From: JAJRPT01 sp965661945
GTDB lineage: Bacteria > Bacteroidota > Ignavibacteria > Kapaibacteriales > UBA2268
DNA length: 64,000 nucleotides
Assembly (NCBI GenBank): GCA_965661945.1
Contig: CBFIFP010000001.1
Span: forward strand, 1,030,852 to 1,094,851
Direction: 5' to 3'
The notes beneath the pieces are model-generated. The model made no database searches. It was not told the DNA's origin and saw only the letters and a list, made by a program, of their open reading frames with translations. Each line of letters opens with the position of its first letter. The first letter of the stretch is position 1. Shown here piece by piece: positions 53,586-61,768 of the stretch. Position numbers and translations under genes: made by a program.

Positions 53586-54088
53586 ATGATTTATCCAGTG
53601 CAATTAAAAAACGAATCAGATGTTTGTTATAGATTATTTAGCATTATATAGACTTAGGTAGCAAAATAACCATCGAAAAACTCGCTTATGAAACTAAAAA
53701 AAGCGACACTAATATTAAAGATTTTTTCAAAATTTATAATTGGGACAGTAGAATCAATGAATTTTAAAGTATAAATATTGAAAATAAAATTGAAAAATTA
53801 GGGCAACAGAATAAAATTTCTAAGAAATTGTAAACAAATATTGATAAAAATCTCAATAAAAACTCTTTTAACACCCGAAAAGATATTAATATATTGCTAA
53901 ATCTACAACATACTTTAAACGAATGTGTTAAATACCTCAACAGAGAATTTACTCCTGAAGTTATCATAGATGAGGAGGAAGCGGAAACTAATATTAATAA
54001 AGTATTGAAAGTATTTAGAATAATGCAAACATATTTAAGGAAATATAATAAAATTAAAACCCAATTAAATTATCATTTCAATTCCTAA
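53586..54088 (+). pseudogene. decayed phage-like helix-turn-helix (terminase small subunit-type) gene
   Basis: Fragments in different frames join to one protein pattern: MIYPVQLKNESDVCYRLFSI, then DLGSKITIEKLAYETKKSDT and FFKIYNWDSRINEF. The last is the W-x-x-R-pattern HTH seen at the start of phage small terminase and related proteins. The ending reads NLQHTLNECVKYLNREF and so on. There are several in-frame stops and at least one frameshift. It lies in a 1.6-kb gap (53342-54975) that holds no intact gene. Confidence 0.55.
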
Positions 54089-54463
54089 AACCAAGAGTTA
54101 GAAAATATGGATGAACTAGAGAATTTGAATACTTTTTAGCATTCATAAAAACCCAAAATAACATCATATAACTCAGATAAATTTGGCGGTTAAATCACAA
54201 TTTATAATTTTAGTAAATTCAAAATTACTAAATAGATTTTTACGCATTTTAATGTGTTTTGATTAGTGTTTTTTTAGAAATTTTAAAACAAATGCAAAAA
54301 ATCTAAAATAGTTTGTAACTCTTTTATAATTTGAAGCATCTTAAGTATTTAGATGATTACAAATTTAAATATAATATTTGAAAATATTATCTCATAAGAT
54401 ATTTATCTTAAATTAAAAATCAACATTAAAAACAAAAATTTCACAAATTGAAGAAGAAAGAAA

Positions 54464-54932
54464 ATGAAAAATCTATTCATATTATCAATTCTAACAATTT
54501 TCTTTTTTGCTTGTAAAGATGAAGATAAGAATTCTTGCCACAAAATTTATAAAATTAATTTCCCAGTTAAATTTATCATTGGCTTCCAGTTGAATTGAGA
54601 AAAAATGAAAATATCGTAATTGTGGATTCATTACTTTTAAATGCAAGCGATATATTTCAAAAATTTAAGTTTTCATATCAAAATGATTCAATATTATTAC
54701 AAATAGAAATTTGTCGTAGATCTGGAACCTTTCCTCAATCTGGATAAGAAAGATTAATCCAAGATGATATTGTTTTTAGCAAAAAAGGTACATTTAAACT
54801 TTTTAATTAATTTAGATTAAAAAATGGAAATAACAGTTTAGCTTTTATAAAAAATATAAAGATTGAATAAAATGAAAACTTTAAAATAAAAATTAGATTT
54901 ATTTGTGGAAAAGTGTTAAATTGCCTACTTAT
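54464..54932 (+). pseudogene. decayed lipoprotein gene
   Basis: Starts with an intact lipoprotein signal (NLFILSILTIFFFACKDED) but stops after about 45 codons. The next frame resumes with WLPVELRKNENIVIVDSLLL and runs to another stop after about 60 codons, followed by more stops. It looks like a frameshifted lipoprotein gene. The 54089-54463 stretch has no recognisable coding pattern. Confidence 0.6.
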
Positions 54933-54975
54933 TTTGACAAAAAATTAAAAAGTATTCAAAAAAAGGTGCTTTTGT

Positions 54976-55779
54976 ATGAAAAGTAAATTATTAAGTATTA
55001 TCGTAACTACTATATTAGTAATTACCTTATCTACAAACATTATGTATTCGAGTTCTCGTAAAGAGATAAAAAAAGAAAAAGCTTTAAAAATTCTTCAGGA
55101 AAATTCTTTAGAATTATCTATTATGGCTGGCGTTGATCCTCTTTCAAATGATTCATTGCAGATTATTCAAATAGACGAGGAAATTATTGGTGATGAAGGA
55201 GAGGATATTGAGGAATTGCTTAGCGAAAATGATGTTGTTGTTGATATAGAAAAACTAAATTTACTTTGGATGGCTTACTTATCTGAAGGCGAAGAGTCTG
55301 AATATAGCGATAATGGTATCAGAAAAGATGAATTTATGGAGCAAATAGTAGAATGGTTGGGAACTCCTTACAGATTTGGAGGAAACACAACAAAAGGTAT
55401 TGATTGCTCTGCCTTTATGAAAACTATATATGAAAATTCTTTAAACATCGAACTTCCTAGAACCGCAAATGAACAATTTTCAGTTGGAGCCAAAATTGAT
55501 AGAGAAGATTTACAATTTGGTGATTTAGTTTTCTTTAAAACAAGAAGATATGCCCCAATAACTCATGTAGGTGTTTATCTTGGTGATGATTTATTTGCTC
55601 ATGCTAGCTCTAGAGATGGAGTTACTATCTCATCTTTAAACTCTTCCTACTATTCTAAAAAGTTCAAGGGTGGTAAACGTTTAACAAACGAAGATATCAT
55701 AGCGCTTGACAAAACCCCTAAAAATGAACCTTTAACAGAAGAAGTAATTAACGAAGAAGCCGTAGCAGGCGGAAAGTAA
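54976..55779 (+). CDS. NlpC/P60 cell-wall hydrolase
   Basis: A 267-residue secreted peptidase: signal sequence (about 1-25), an acidic linker region (about 60-110), then an NlpC/P60 domain with catalytic Cys in GIDCSAFM, His in ITHVGVYLG and a third polar residue in LFAHASSRDG. It cleaves peptidoglycan stem peptides. Its C-terminal tail after KGGKRLT is acidic and may be disordered. It stands after the decayed genes and has no operon partner. The 55780-56010 gap holds only spacer and the next terminator. Confidence 0.92.
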   Translation: MKSKLLSIIVTTILVITLSTNIMYSSSRKEIKKEKALKILQENSLELSIMAGVDPLSNDSLQIIQIDEEIIGDEGEDIEELLSENDVVVDIEKLNLLWMAYLSEGEESEYSDNGIRKDEFMEQIVEWLGTPYRFGGNTTKGIDCSAFMKTIYENSLNIELPRTANEQFSVGAKIDREDLQFGDLVFFKTRRYAPITHVGVYLGDDLFAHASSRDGVTISSLNSSYYSKKFKGGKRLTNEDIIALDKTPKNEPLTEEVINEEAVAGGK

Positions 55780-55956
55780 TAAAACTAAATATATAAATGT
55801 TATTTGTTATTAATTTATCTTTAATAAATATATTATATTTTATTCTTTATTTCACTTCTTTTTAAGACTTATTTGTAACCTAACTACTTCCTAATCATGA
55901 TTTTTAATCTACATATTGCTAACACTATTATCGTAAATTAAGTTCAACTTCTTCAT

Positions 55957-55986
55957 AAAAAAAAGAACGGTTAAAAAACCGTTCCT
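55957..55986 (-). terminator. intrinsic terminator after the kelch protein gene
   Basis: GAACGGTT and AACCGTTC arms around a four-base AAAA loop (minus strand TTTT), then a run of eight T on the minus strand. It ends the 57279-56011 transcript. Confidence 0.9.
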
Positions 55987-56010
55987 TAATTAAAATCAAA
56001 ATTTATATTG

Positions 56011-57279
56011 TTATCTTTTAATAATGAATTTCTTAGTTTGAGTTCTGTTTCCAGATTTAATTGTAACAAAATATGTACCCTCTGGATAATTAGCTACCTC
56101 AATGCGTGTTAAATAATCCGTAGATGTAAATATATTTTCACCTTTTAGATTAGTAACTTGAACTAAATCTAATTTATTAAATTCTAAATTTTCAGATTTC
56201 AAATCAAGATATAGTGTTTCTTTTGCTGGATTAGGGTATATATCCATTATTTCATCTACTCCACCAACTGATGCTTGAGTAGTGCTTGGTAATTGGAATT
56301 TTAATAAATCAGCATATTCTGTTAAATTATTTCCAAATCCACTTCTACCTGATGTGAAATATAATGTATCTCCAATAACAAAAGAACCAGGTGCCCAACG
56401 TGATGATTCTCCAGGGTGAGAACCTAACATAATCCAATCATCTTCTACTGGATCATATTGAAATAATTCTCCTTGAGCAAAATTTAAATGTTGTTCGTTT
56501 TGTCCACTTAACACATAACCTTTGCCACCATGAGAAAACTGAGTTCCTGCAACTCTTCCTTCTGCTGGAAAATCATTCATTCTAGTCCAAGTATCAGTTT
56601 GTGTATCCCATTTGAACCAAGATTTATAGATAAATCTACCTATTTCATTCTGCTGAGTACCATGTCCTAAGCCAACATATACATCATTTCTAATATTAAA
56701 AAAGTAAGGGTGGTGGCGAGGTAAACCAGGTAAATCATCTAACTGTCTCCAAGAGTTTGTTTCGATATCATATTCCCACCAATCTTTAAGGTTTGCAAGT
56801 GAGTTTCCTTGCGGACCATCACCTAGACCAACAAAAATTCTACCATCTGCGGCAACCATAGCTGGATGTCTTCTTCCGATGCAAGGGCAATCAGCCAATT
56901 TTTCCCATGAATTATCGTTTGGGTCGAATCTCCATAAATCATTATAAACGAAAGACGAGGTTCCGTCATAATATAGTCCAAAGCCAACATATCCATATCC
57001 TTGGTGTTCTACTCCATAAGCAAAACCTCTGGCGCCACCAGGGAAGTCTTCCATTTGCTCCCAAGTTTCAGTATTGGAATCAAACCTATAAAAGTCATCT
57101 AAAGTAGTATTATTTCCAAATGCATCAAATCCAGTTAAATAATATCCATATTGTCCGATAGAGAACGTTATGGGATGGTTTCTATTTGCAGTTCCTTGAG
57201 GTAAAGGCGTACCTTGTTCCCATTCTTGAGAGAACATAGAAAATGATATAAGTAAGAAAATTATTGAAATAAAATGCAT
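56011..57279 (-). CDS. secreted kelch-repeat beta-propeller with T9SS sorting domain
   Basis: A 422-residue protein with a signal peptide (to SQ18). About six kelch-type repeats follow (FYRFDSNTETWEQMEDFPGG; LWRFDPNDNSWEKLADCP; WWEYDIETNSWRQLDDLPG; FKWDTQTDTWTRMNDFPAEG; and so on), each with the paired G and W-x-x-L pattern of a beta-propeller blade. The last 75 residues (IMDIYPNPAKETLYLDL ... GTYFVTIKSG ... KKFIIKR) are a T9SS type A sorting domain. It probably works outside the cell as a binding protein; no catalytic residue is evident. AAGGA precedes the ATG. Confidence 0.92.
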   Translation of the reverse strand: MHFISIIFLLISFSMFSQEWEQGTPLPQGTANRNHPITFSIGQYGYYLTGFDAFGNNTTLDDFYRFDSNTETWEQMEDFPGGARGFAYGVEHQGYGYVGFGLYYDGTSSFVYNDLWRFDPNDNSWEKLADCPCIGRRHPAMVAADGRIFVGLGDGPQGNSLANLKDWWEYDIETNSWRQLDDLPGLPRHHPYFFNIRNDVYVGLGHGTQQNEIGRFIYKSWFKWDTQTDTWTRMNDFPAEGRVAGTQFSHGGKGYVLSGQNEQHLNFAQGELFQYDPVEDDWIMLGSHPGESSRWAPGSFVIGDTLYFTSGRSGFGNNLTEYADLLKFQLPSTTQASVGGVDEIMDIYPNPAKETLYLDLKSENLEFNKLDLVQVTNLKGENIFTSTDYLTRIEVANYPEGTYFVTIKSGNRTQTKKFIIKR

Positions 57280-57404
57280 ATTTTCCTTATAATAGTTTGA
57301 TAATAAAATTAATACGTTAAAAGTCGATTAAGTAATAAAATTATTGTAATCTTTTTTAAATATAAATTAACAAACAAAAAAAGTGTATTTTCGTTTATAC
57401 TCTA

Positions 57405-58562
57405 ATGAAGAAATTAATATTTTTGATTATTATTTTATTTAGTGTAAATGCAAATTCTCAAATATCTATCTTATTTGAAGATGCTGACTCTTTAGTTTTA
57501 AAGGGAAGTGATTATATTTATAATGTTCAGTTTGATTCTGCAAGTGCGACATTTGAAGAATTGATAAGAAGATATCCTGAGCATCCGGCAGGATATTTTT
57601 TAGATGCTATGATAGATTGGTGGAGAATAACAATTCACAGAAATAATGAAGCATTTGATAAAGAATTCCTAAAAAATATTGATAAAGTATTAAAAGTATG
57701 TGATAAACTTTTGAAAAATAACTCAAATGATATAACAGCTCTTTTTTTTAAAGGAGGTGCATTAGGTTATAGAGGAAGATACTATGCTGAAAACGAAAAA
57801 TGGTTTGAAGCAGTAGCCGACGGAAAAGAAGCGTTCGATATTATGAATATTTGCCACAAGGAAGCACCTGGCAACCATGATATTATGCTTGGAACTGGTA
57901 TTTATAACTATTATGGTGAGGTTATTCCAACTGATTTTCCGATAGTTGCGCCATTGATGACATTTCTACCACCAGCTGATAAAAAGCTTGGACTATATCA
58001 ATTAAAAGCTGCCTCTCTTTATTCTAGATATTCGCAAGTTGAAGCAATGGTTGCTCTTATGCAAGCTTATTATTATTTTGAAAAAGATTATAAGAATGCT
58101 TTTATTTGGATTGAAAAACTACATTATAAATATCCAAATAATTCATATTTTCATAGACATTATGCAAGATGTTTTAATAAATTTGGAAATTGGGACTCGC
58201 TAGAGTATCATTGGAGAGAGATAGTTAAACGCTCCATTTCAAGAATGGAAGGATATAATAATAAAATGGCTTTAGATGGCTTATATTACGTTGGACTTGC
58301 CCTGCAAAGAAAAGGAAAACACGACGAAGCCATTAATTATTTAAAAAAAACTATTGAAGTTGCAGAATATATTGATGAAAAAGAAAGTGGCTTTTTGCTT
58401 TCTGCACAATATAAAATTGCTTATAGTTATGAAAGGAAAAAAGACTACGAGAATGCAATTAAATATTATGAAAAATGTTTGAAAAGTAAGGATTATAACG
58501 ATAGTCACAAAAATTCAAAAGAAAGAATAAAATATATAAAAGAAAAATACAAAGTTAAATGA
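57405..58562 (+). CDS. secreted TPR protein
   Basis: A 385-residue exported protein with a signal peptide (1-18). Helical TPR repeats are recognisable as ALQRKGKHDEAINYLKK-type pairs at about 305-365 (GLALQRKGKHDEAIN, and IAYSYERKKDYENAIKYYEK), with earlier degenerate pairs from about 30. TPR proteins scaffold protein complexes, so an envelope assembly role is likely but no partner is visible. Nothing resembling a ribosome site precedes its ATG. The 58563-58662 gap shows nothing. Confidence 0.8.
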   Translation: MKKLIFLIIILFSVNANSQISILFEDADSLVLKGSDYIYNVQFDSASATFEELIRRYPEHPAGYFLDAMIDWWRITIHRNNEAFDKEFLKNIDKVLKVCDKLLKNNSNDITALFFKGGALGYRGRYYAENEKWFEAVADGKEAFDIMNICHKEAPGNHDIMLGTGIYNYYGEVIPTDFPIVAPLMTFLPPADKKLGLYQLKAASLYSRYSQVEAMVALMQAYYYFEKDYKNAFIWIEKLHYKYPNNSYFHRHYARCFNKFGNWDSLEYHWREIVKRSISRMEGYNNKMALDGLYYVGLALQRKGKHDEAINYLKKTIEVAEYIDEKESGFLLSAQYKIAYSYERKKDYENAIKYYEKCLKSKDYNDSHKNSKERIKYIKEKYKVK

Positions 58563-58662
58563 GGAAGATAAATTAATTTTTGAGTAAATAAAGATTAGCA
58601 ATTACCACCTTATGGAATATTAATTCCAGAATTGTCTTGGATGCTGAGTGGGTAAACAATTA

Positions 58663-61311
58663 CTAATATACAAGATAAGGACTTAGCCATCTTTCTACTT
58701 GCTCTATTGTCATATCCTTCCGACTTGCGTAATCTTCAACTTGATCTTTGTTTATGTTGCCAATTGTGAAGTATCTTGATTCTGGATGAGAGAAATAAAG
58801 CCCAGAAACTGACGCAGGAGGATTCATCATATATGATTCAGTTAATTCGCAACCAATGTTTTTTGTGGCATTTAACATTTTAAATAATGTTTCTTTTTCT
58901 GTATGGTCTGGCAATGAAGGATAGCCGTGTGCTGGTCTAATTCCTTGATATTGCTCGGAAATCATTTCCCTTATTGTAAGATTTTCATTTGGATTATAAG
59001 CCCATAATTCTGTTCTTACTTTTTTATGAAGAAGTTCTGCAAATGCTTCTGCAAGTCTATCTGTTATTACTTTCAGCAAGATAGCATTATAGTCATCATT
59101 ATTTTTTTTGTGGAAATCTTCAATCTCTTTTGCACCGATTCCTCCAGTAACTGCAAAACCACCAATATAGTCTGTTCCTGCTTCTTTTGGAGCTATGAAG
59201 TCGGAATTACAAATATTTGGAAGACCGCCTTTTCTTTTTACTTGCTGACGAAGATTATGGTATTGCAAGTATGGATTACCTTCTAAATCATAAACTTGGA
59301 TAGAATCTCCGATTGAATTTGCAGGGAATATGCCGGCAACTCCATTAGCTTGGACTTTATTTTCTTTTTCTATCCAGTCAAGAACTTTGTTAGCATCGTT
59401 AAATAATTTAGTTGCTTCTTCGCCAAGTTCTTTATTGGTTAATATTTCTGGGTATCTACCCTTTAATTCCCAAGATAAAAAGAATTGAGTCCAGTCAATA
59501 TAATTTCTTAATTCTGCTATACTATAATTTTGATAAATAGTTAAGCCAAGTTTGTTTGGTTTCAATATGTTATATTCATATTGAGGTGCGTTATTTCTTG
59601 CTTCAGTTATAGTTAAGAGTTCTTTTGACTGCATCTTTTTTAGATGACCTTCTCTAATTCTATCGTATTCATCCCTAATTTGAAGAGAGAAAGTTGCCTT
59701 ATTTTCTCCTAAAAGAGATTGCACCACAGGCACAGACTTGCTCGCATCAAGCACGTGAATTACTTCTTTGCTATAATTTTGTGCGATTTTAACTGCTGTA
59801 TGAATTTTTGAAGTTGTTGCTCCACCTATCAAAAGCGGGATATCAAAACCAAAATGCTCCATTTCTTTTGCTACGTGAACCATCTCATCAAGTGAAGGAG
59901 TTATCAGTCCGCTAAGTCCTATTATATCTACTTTTTCATTCTTTGCTGTCTCTAATATTTTTGCTGAATTTACCATTACACCAAGGTCAATCACATCGAA
60001 ATTATTGCATTGCAAGACAACTCCCACTATGTTTTTGCCGATGTCGTGAACATCACCTTTTACTGTGGCGAGTAAAACTTTACCTTTTGCTTTTGCGGGC
60101 TTGCCTTTTTTGGATTCCTCTATGTAAGGAATAAGGTAAGCTACTGATTTTTTCATCACACGAGCAGACTTAACTACTTGTGGTAAAAACATTTTACCAG
60201 AACCAAATAAATCTCCAACTATATTCATTCCATCCATTAAAGGACCTTCGATAACGTGGAGCGGTTCGGGATATTTCATGCGTGCTTCTTCTGTGTCTTC
60301 TATAATATAATCAACTATACCTTTTACTAAGGCGTGTTCTAATCGCTTTTCAACAGCTAAGTTACGCCACTCTTCTGTTTTTTCTTCTGCTATTGCGGTT
60401 GATTTATAAGTTTCCGCAAAATCAACTAATCTTTCGGTTGCGTCAGGTCGGCGATTGAAATATACATCTTCAACTAACTCCAGTAAATCTTTTGGTATTT
60501 CTTCGTAAACATCTAATTGTCCAGCATTTACAATCCCCATATCAAGTCCATTTTGGATAGCGTGATATAAGAAAATTGAGTGCATTGCTTTTCTTATTGG
60601 CTCGTTTCCTCTGAATGAAAAAGATACATTTGAAACTCCACCAGAAACTTTAGCATGTGGTAAGTTATCTTTTATCCACTTGCAAGCCCTTATAAAATCA
60701 ATAGCATAGTTATTATGCTCTTCAATCCCAGTTGCTACTGTTAGAATATTTGGGTCGAAAATAATATCATAAGGGTTAAAATGAACTTTATGGACTAATA
60801 AATCATAAGCCCTTTTGCAAATTTGTATTTTTCTTTCATAATTATCTGCTTGTCCTTGCTCGTCAAATGCCATGATTACAACAGCAGCACCATATTCTTT
60901 TACTTTTTTTGCTTGATAAATGAATGCTTCTTCGCCTTCTTTGAGTGAGATTGAATTTACAATTCCTTTCCCTTGGATGCACTGCAAACCAGCTTCTAAA
61001 ACTTCCCATTTTGATGAATCTATCATTATTGGAACTTTGGAAATATCTGGCTCAGAGGCAATTAGATGAAGGAACTTGACCATTGCGGTTTTTCCGTCTA
61101 ACATTCCTTCATCCATATTTACATCAATTATTTGTGCTCCATTTTCGACTTGTTGTTTGGCAACAGCAAGAGCTTCTTCGTATTTATCTTGCATTATTAG
61201 ATTTTTGAAAGCTGCAGAACCAGCAACATTTGTTCTTTCGCCAATATTGACAAAGTTAGTGTTTTCTGTAATTATTAGTGGCTCTAAGCCCGATAAATAC
61301 ATAAATGACAT
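58663..61311 (-). CDS. metH: cobalamin-dependent methionine synthase lacking the homocysteine domain
   Basis: An 882-residue protein with three of the four MetH modules. First is the pterin-binding barrel (NIGERTNVAGSAAF, IDSSKWEVLEAG). Then comes the B12-binding domain with DVHDIGKNIVG near residue 421 (His ligand to cobalt). Last is the C-terminal activation domain (AEAFAELLHKKVRTELW, RPAHGYPSLPDH). The N-terminal homocysteine-zinc domain of full MetH (over 1,200 residues) is absent. It would have to be supplied by a separate protein, as known for split MetH in Bacteroidota. It uses methyl-folate and B12 to make methionine. Confidence 0.93.
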   Translation of the reverse strand: MSFMYLSGLEPLIITENTNFVNIGERTNVAGSAAFKNLIMQDKYEEALAVAKQQVENGAQIIDVNMDEGMLDGKTAMVKFLHLIASEPDISKVPIMIDSSKWEVLEAGLQCIQGKGIVNSISLKEGEEAFIYQAKKVKEYGAAVVIMAFDEQGQADNYERKIQICKRAYDLLVHKVHFNPYDIIFDPNILTVATGIEEHNNYAIDFIRACKWIKDNLPHAKVSGGVSNVSFSFRGNEPIRKAMHSIFLYHAIQNGLDMGIVNAGQLDVYEEIPKDLLELVEDVYFNRRPDATERLVDFAETYKSTAIAEEKTEEWRNLAVEKRLEHALVKGIVDYIIEDTEEARMKYPEPLHVIEGPLMDGMNIVGDLFGSGKMFLPQVVKSARVMKKSVAYLIPYIEESKKGKPAKAKGKVLLATVKGDVHDIGKNIVGVVLQCNNFDVIDLGVMVNSAKILETAKNEKVDIIGLSGLITPSLDEMVHVAKEMEHFGFDIPLLIGGATTSKIHTAVKIAQNYSKEVIHVLDASKSVPVVQSLLGENKATFSLQIRDEYDRIREGHLKKMQSKELLTITEARNNAPQYEYNILKPNKLGLTIYQNYSIAELRNYIDWTQFFLSWELKGRYPEILTNKELGEEATKLFNDANKVLDWIEKENKVQANGVAGIFPANSIGDSIQVYDLEGNPYLQYHNLRQQVKRKGGLPNICNSDFIAPKEAGTDYIGGFAVTGGIGAKEIEDFHKKNNDDYNAILLKVITDRLAEAFAELLHKKVRTELWAYNPNENLTIREMISEQYQGIRPAHGYPSLPDHTEKETLFKMLNATKNIGCELTESYMMNPPASVSGLYFSHPESRYFTIGNINKDQVEDYASRKDMTIEQVERWLSPYLVY

Positions 61312-61523
61312 AAAATTCAGATTTGATTATTAAATTACACAAAATTAAGAAAAAATAATTTAGTTTGGATTTCTTTGTTTTTTGAATTTCTAAAGTTTAA
61401 CAATAATATTTTATTATAATGCTTTTTTTTTGCAAAAAAATGCGTTTTTTAGTTTTTTTTGATTTTCTATCTTGCTATTTTTTAGACATTTACTAATTTT
61501 GGCTAATATTGTGTGCAAGACCC

Positions 61524-61559
61524 CCCCTCTAACATTTCGACTACGCTCAATGACCGGGG
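61524..61559. repeat. REP-like palindrome copy 2, flanked by C and G runs
   Basis: CATTTCGACTACGCTCAATG (61533-61552) belongs to the same family as the copies at 34810, 61924 and 61983. It is bounded by CCCCCCC (left) and CCGGGGG (right), themselves near-complementary. It lies within the 457-bp gap 61312-61768, which otherwise is AT-rich with homopolymer runs and a -7-like TATTTTGC before the next gene. Confidence 0.65.
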
Positions 61560-61768
61560 GAATTTTTTGATTTTTTGTATGTTTATGAACTGGCTTTTTT
61601 GGTTTAAAAAATAAAAATTATGCGAATTTATGGGGAATATTTTATTTATATAGTTTTTTATTTTTAATTTGTTTTGAAATTAATTATAAACTAAATCCAA
61701 ACCCTTCCCTTGATAAATTCAAAAAAATCCGTATTTTGCAAAAAATAAAATGTAAATCACTAAAAAAT

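Noticed and set aside
61312..61768. Cobalamin riboswitch upstream of metH
   Set aside because: The gap is AT-rich with homopolymer runs and a REP-like element; no conserved B12-box or long folded leader is visible.
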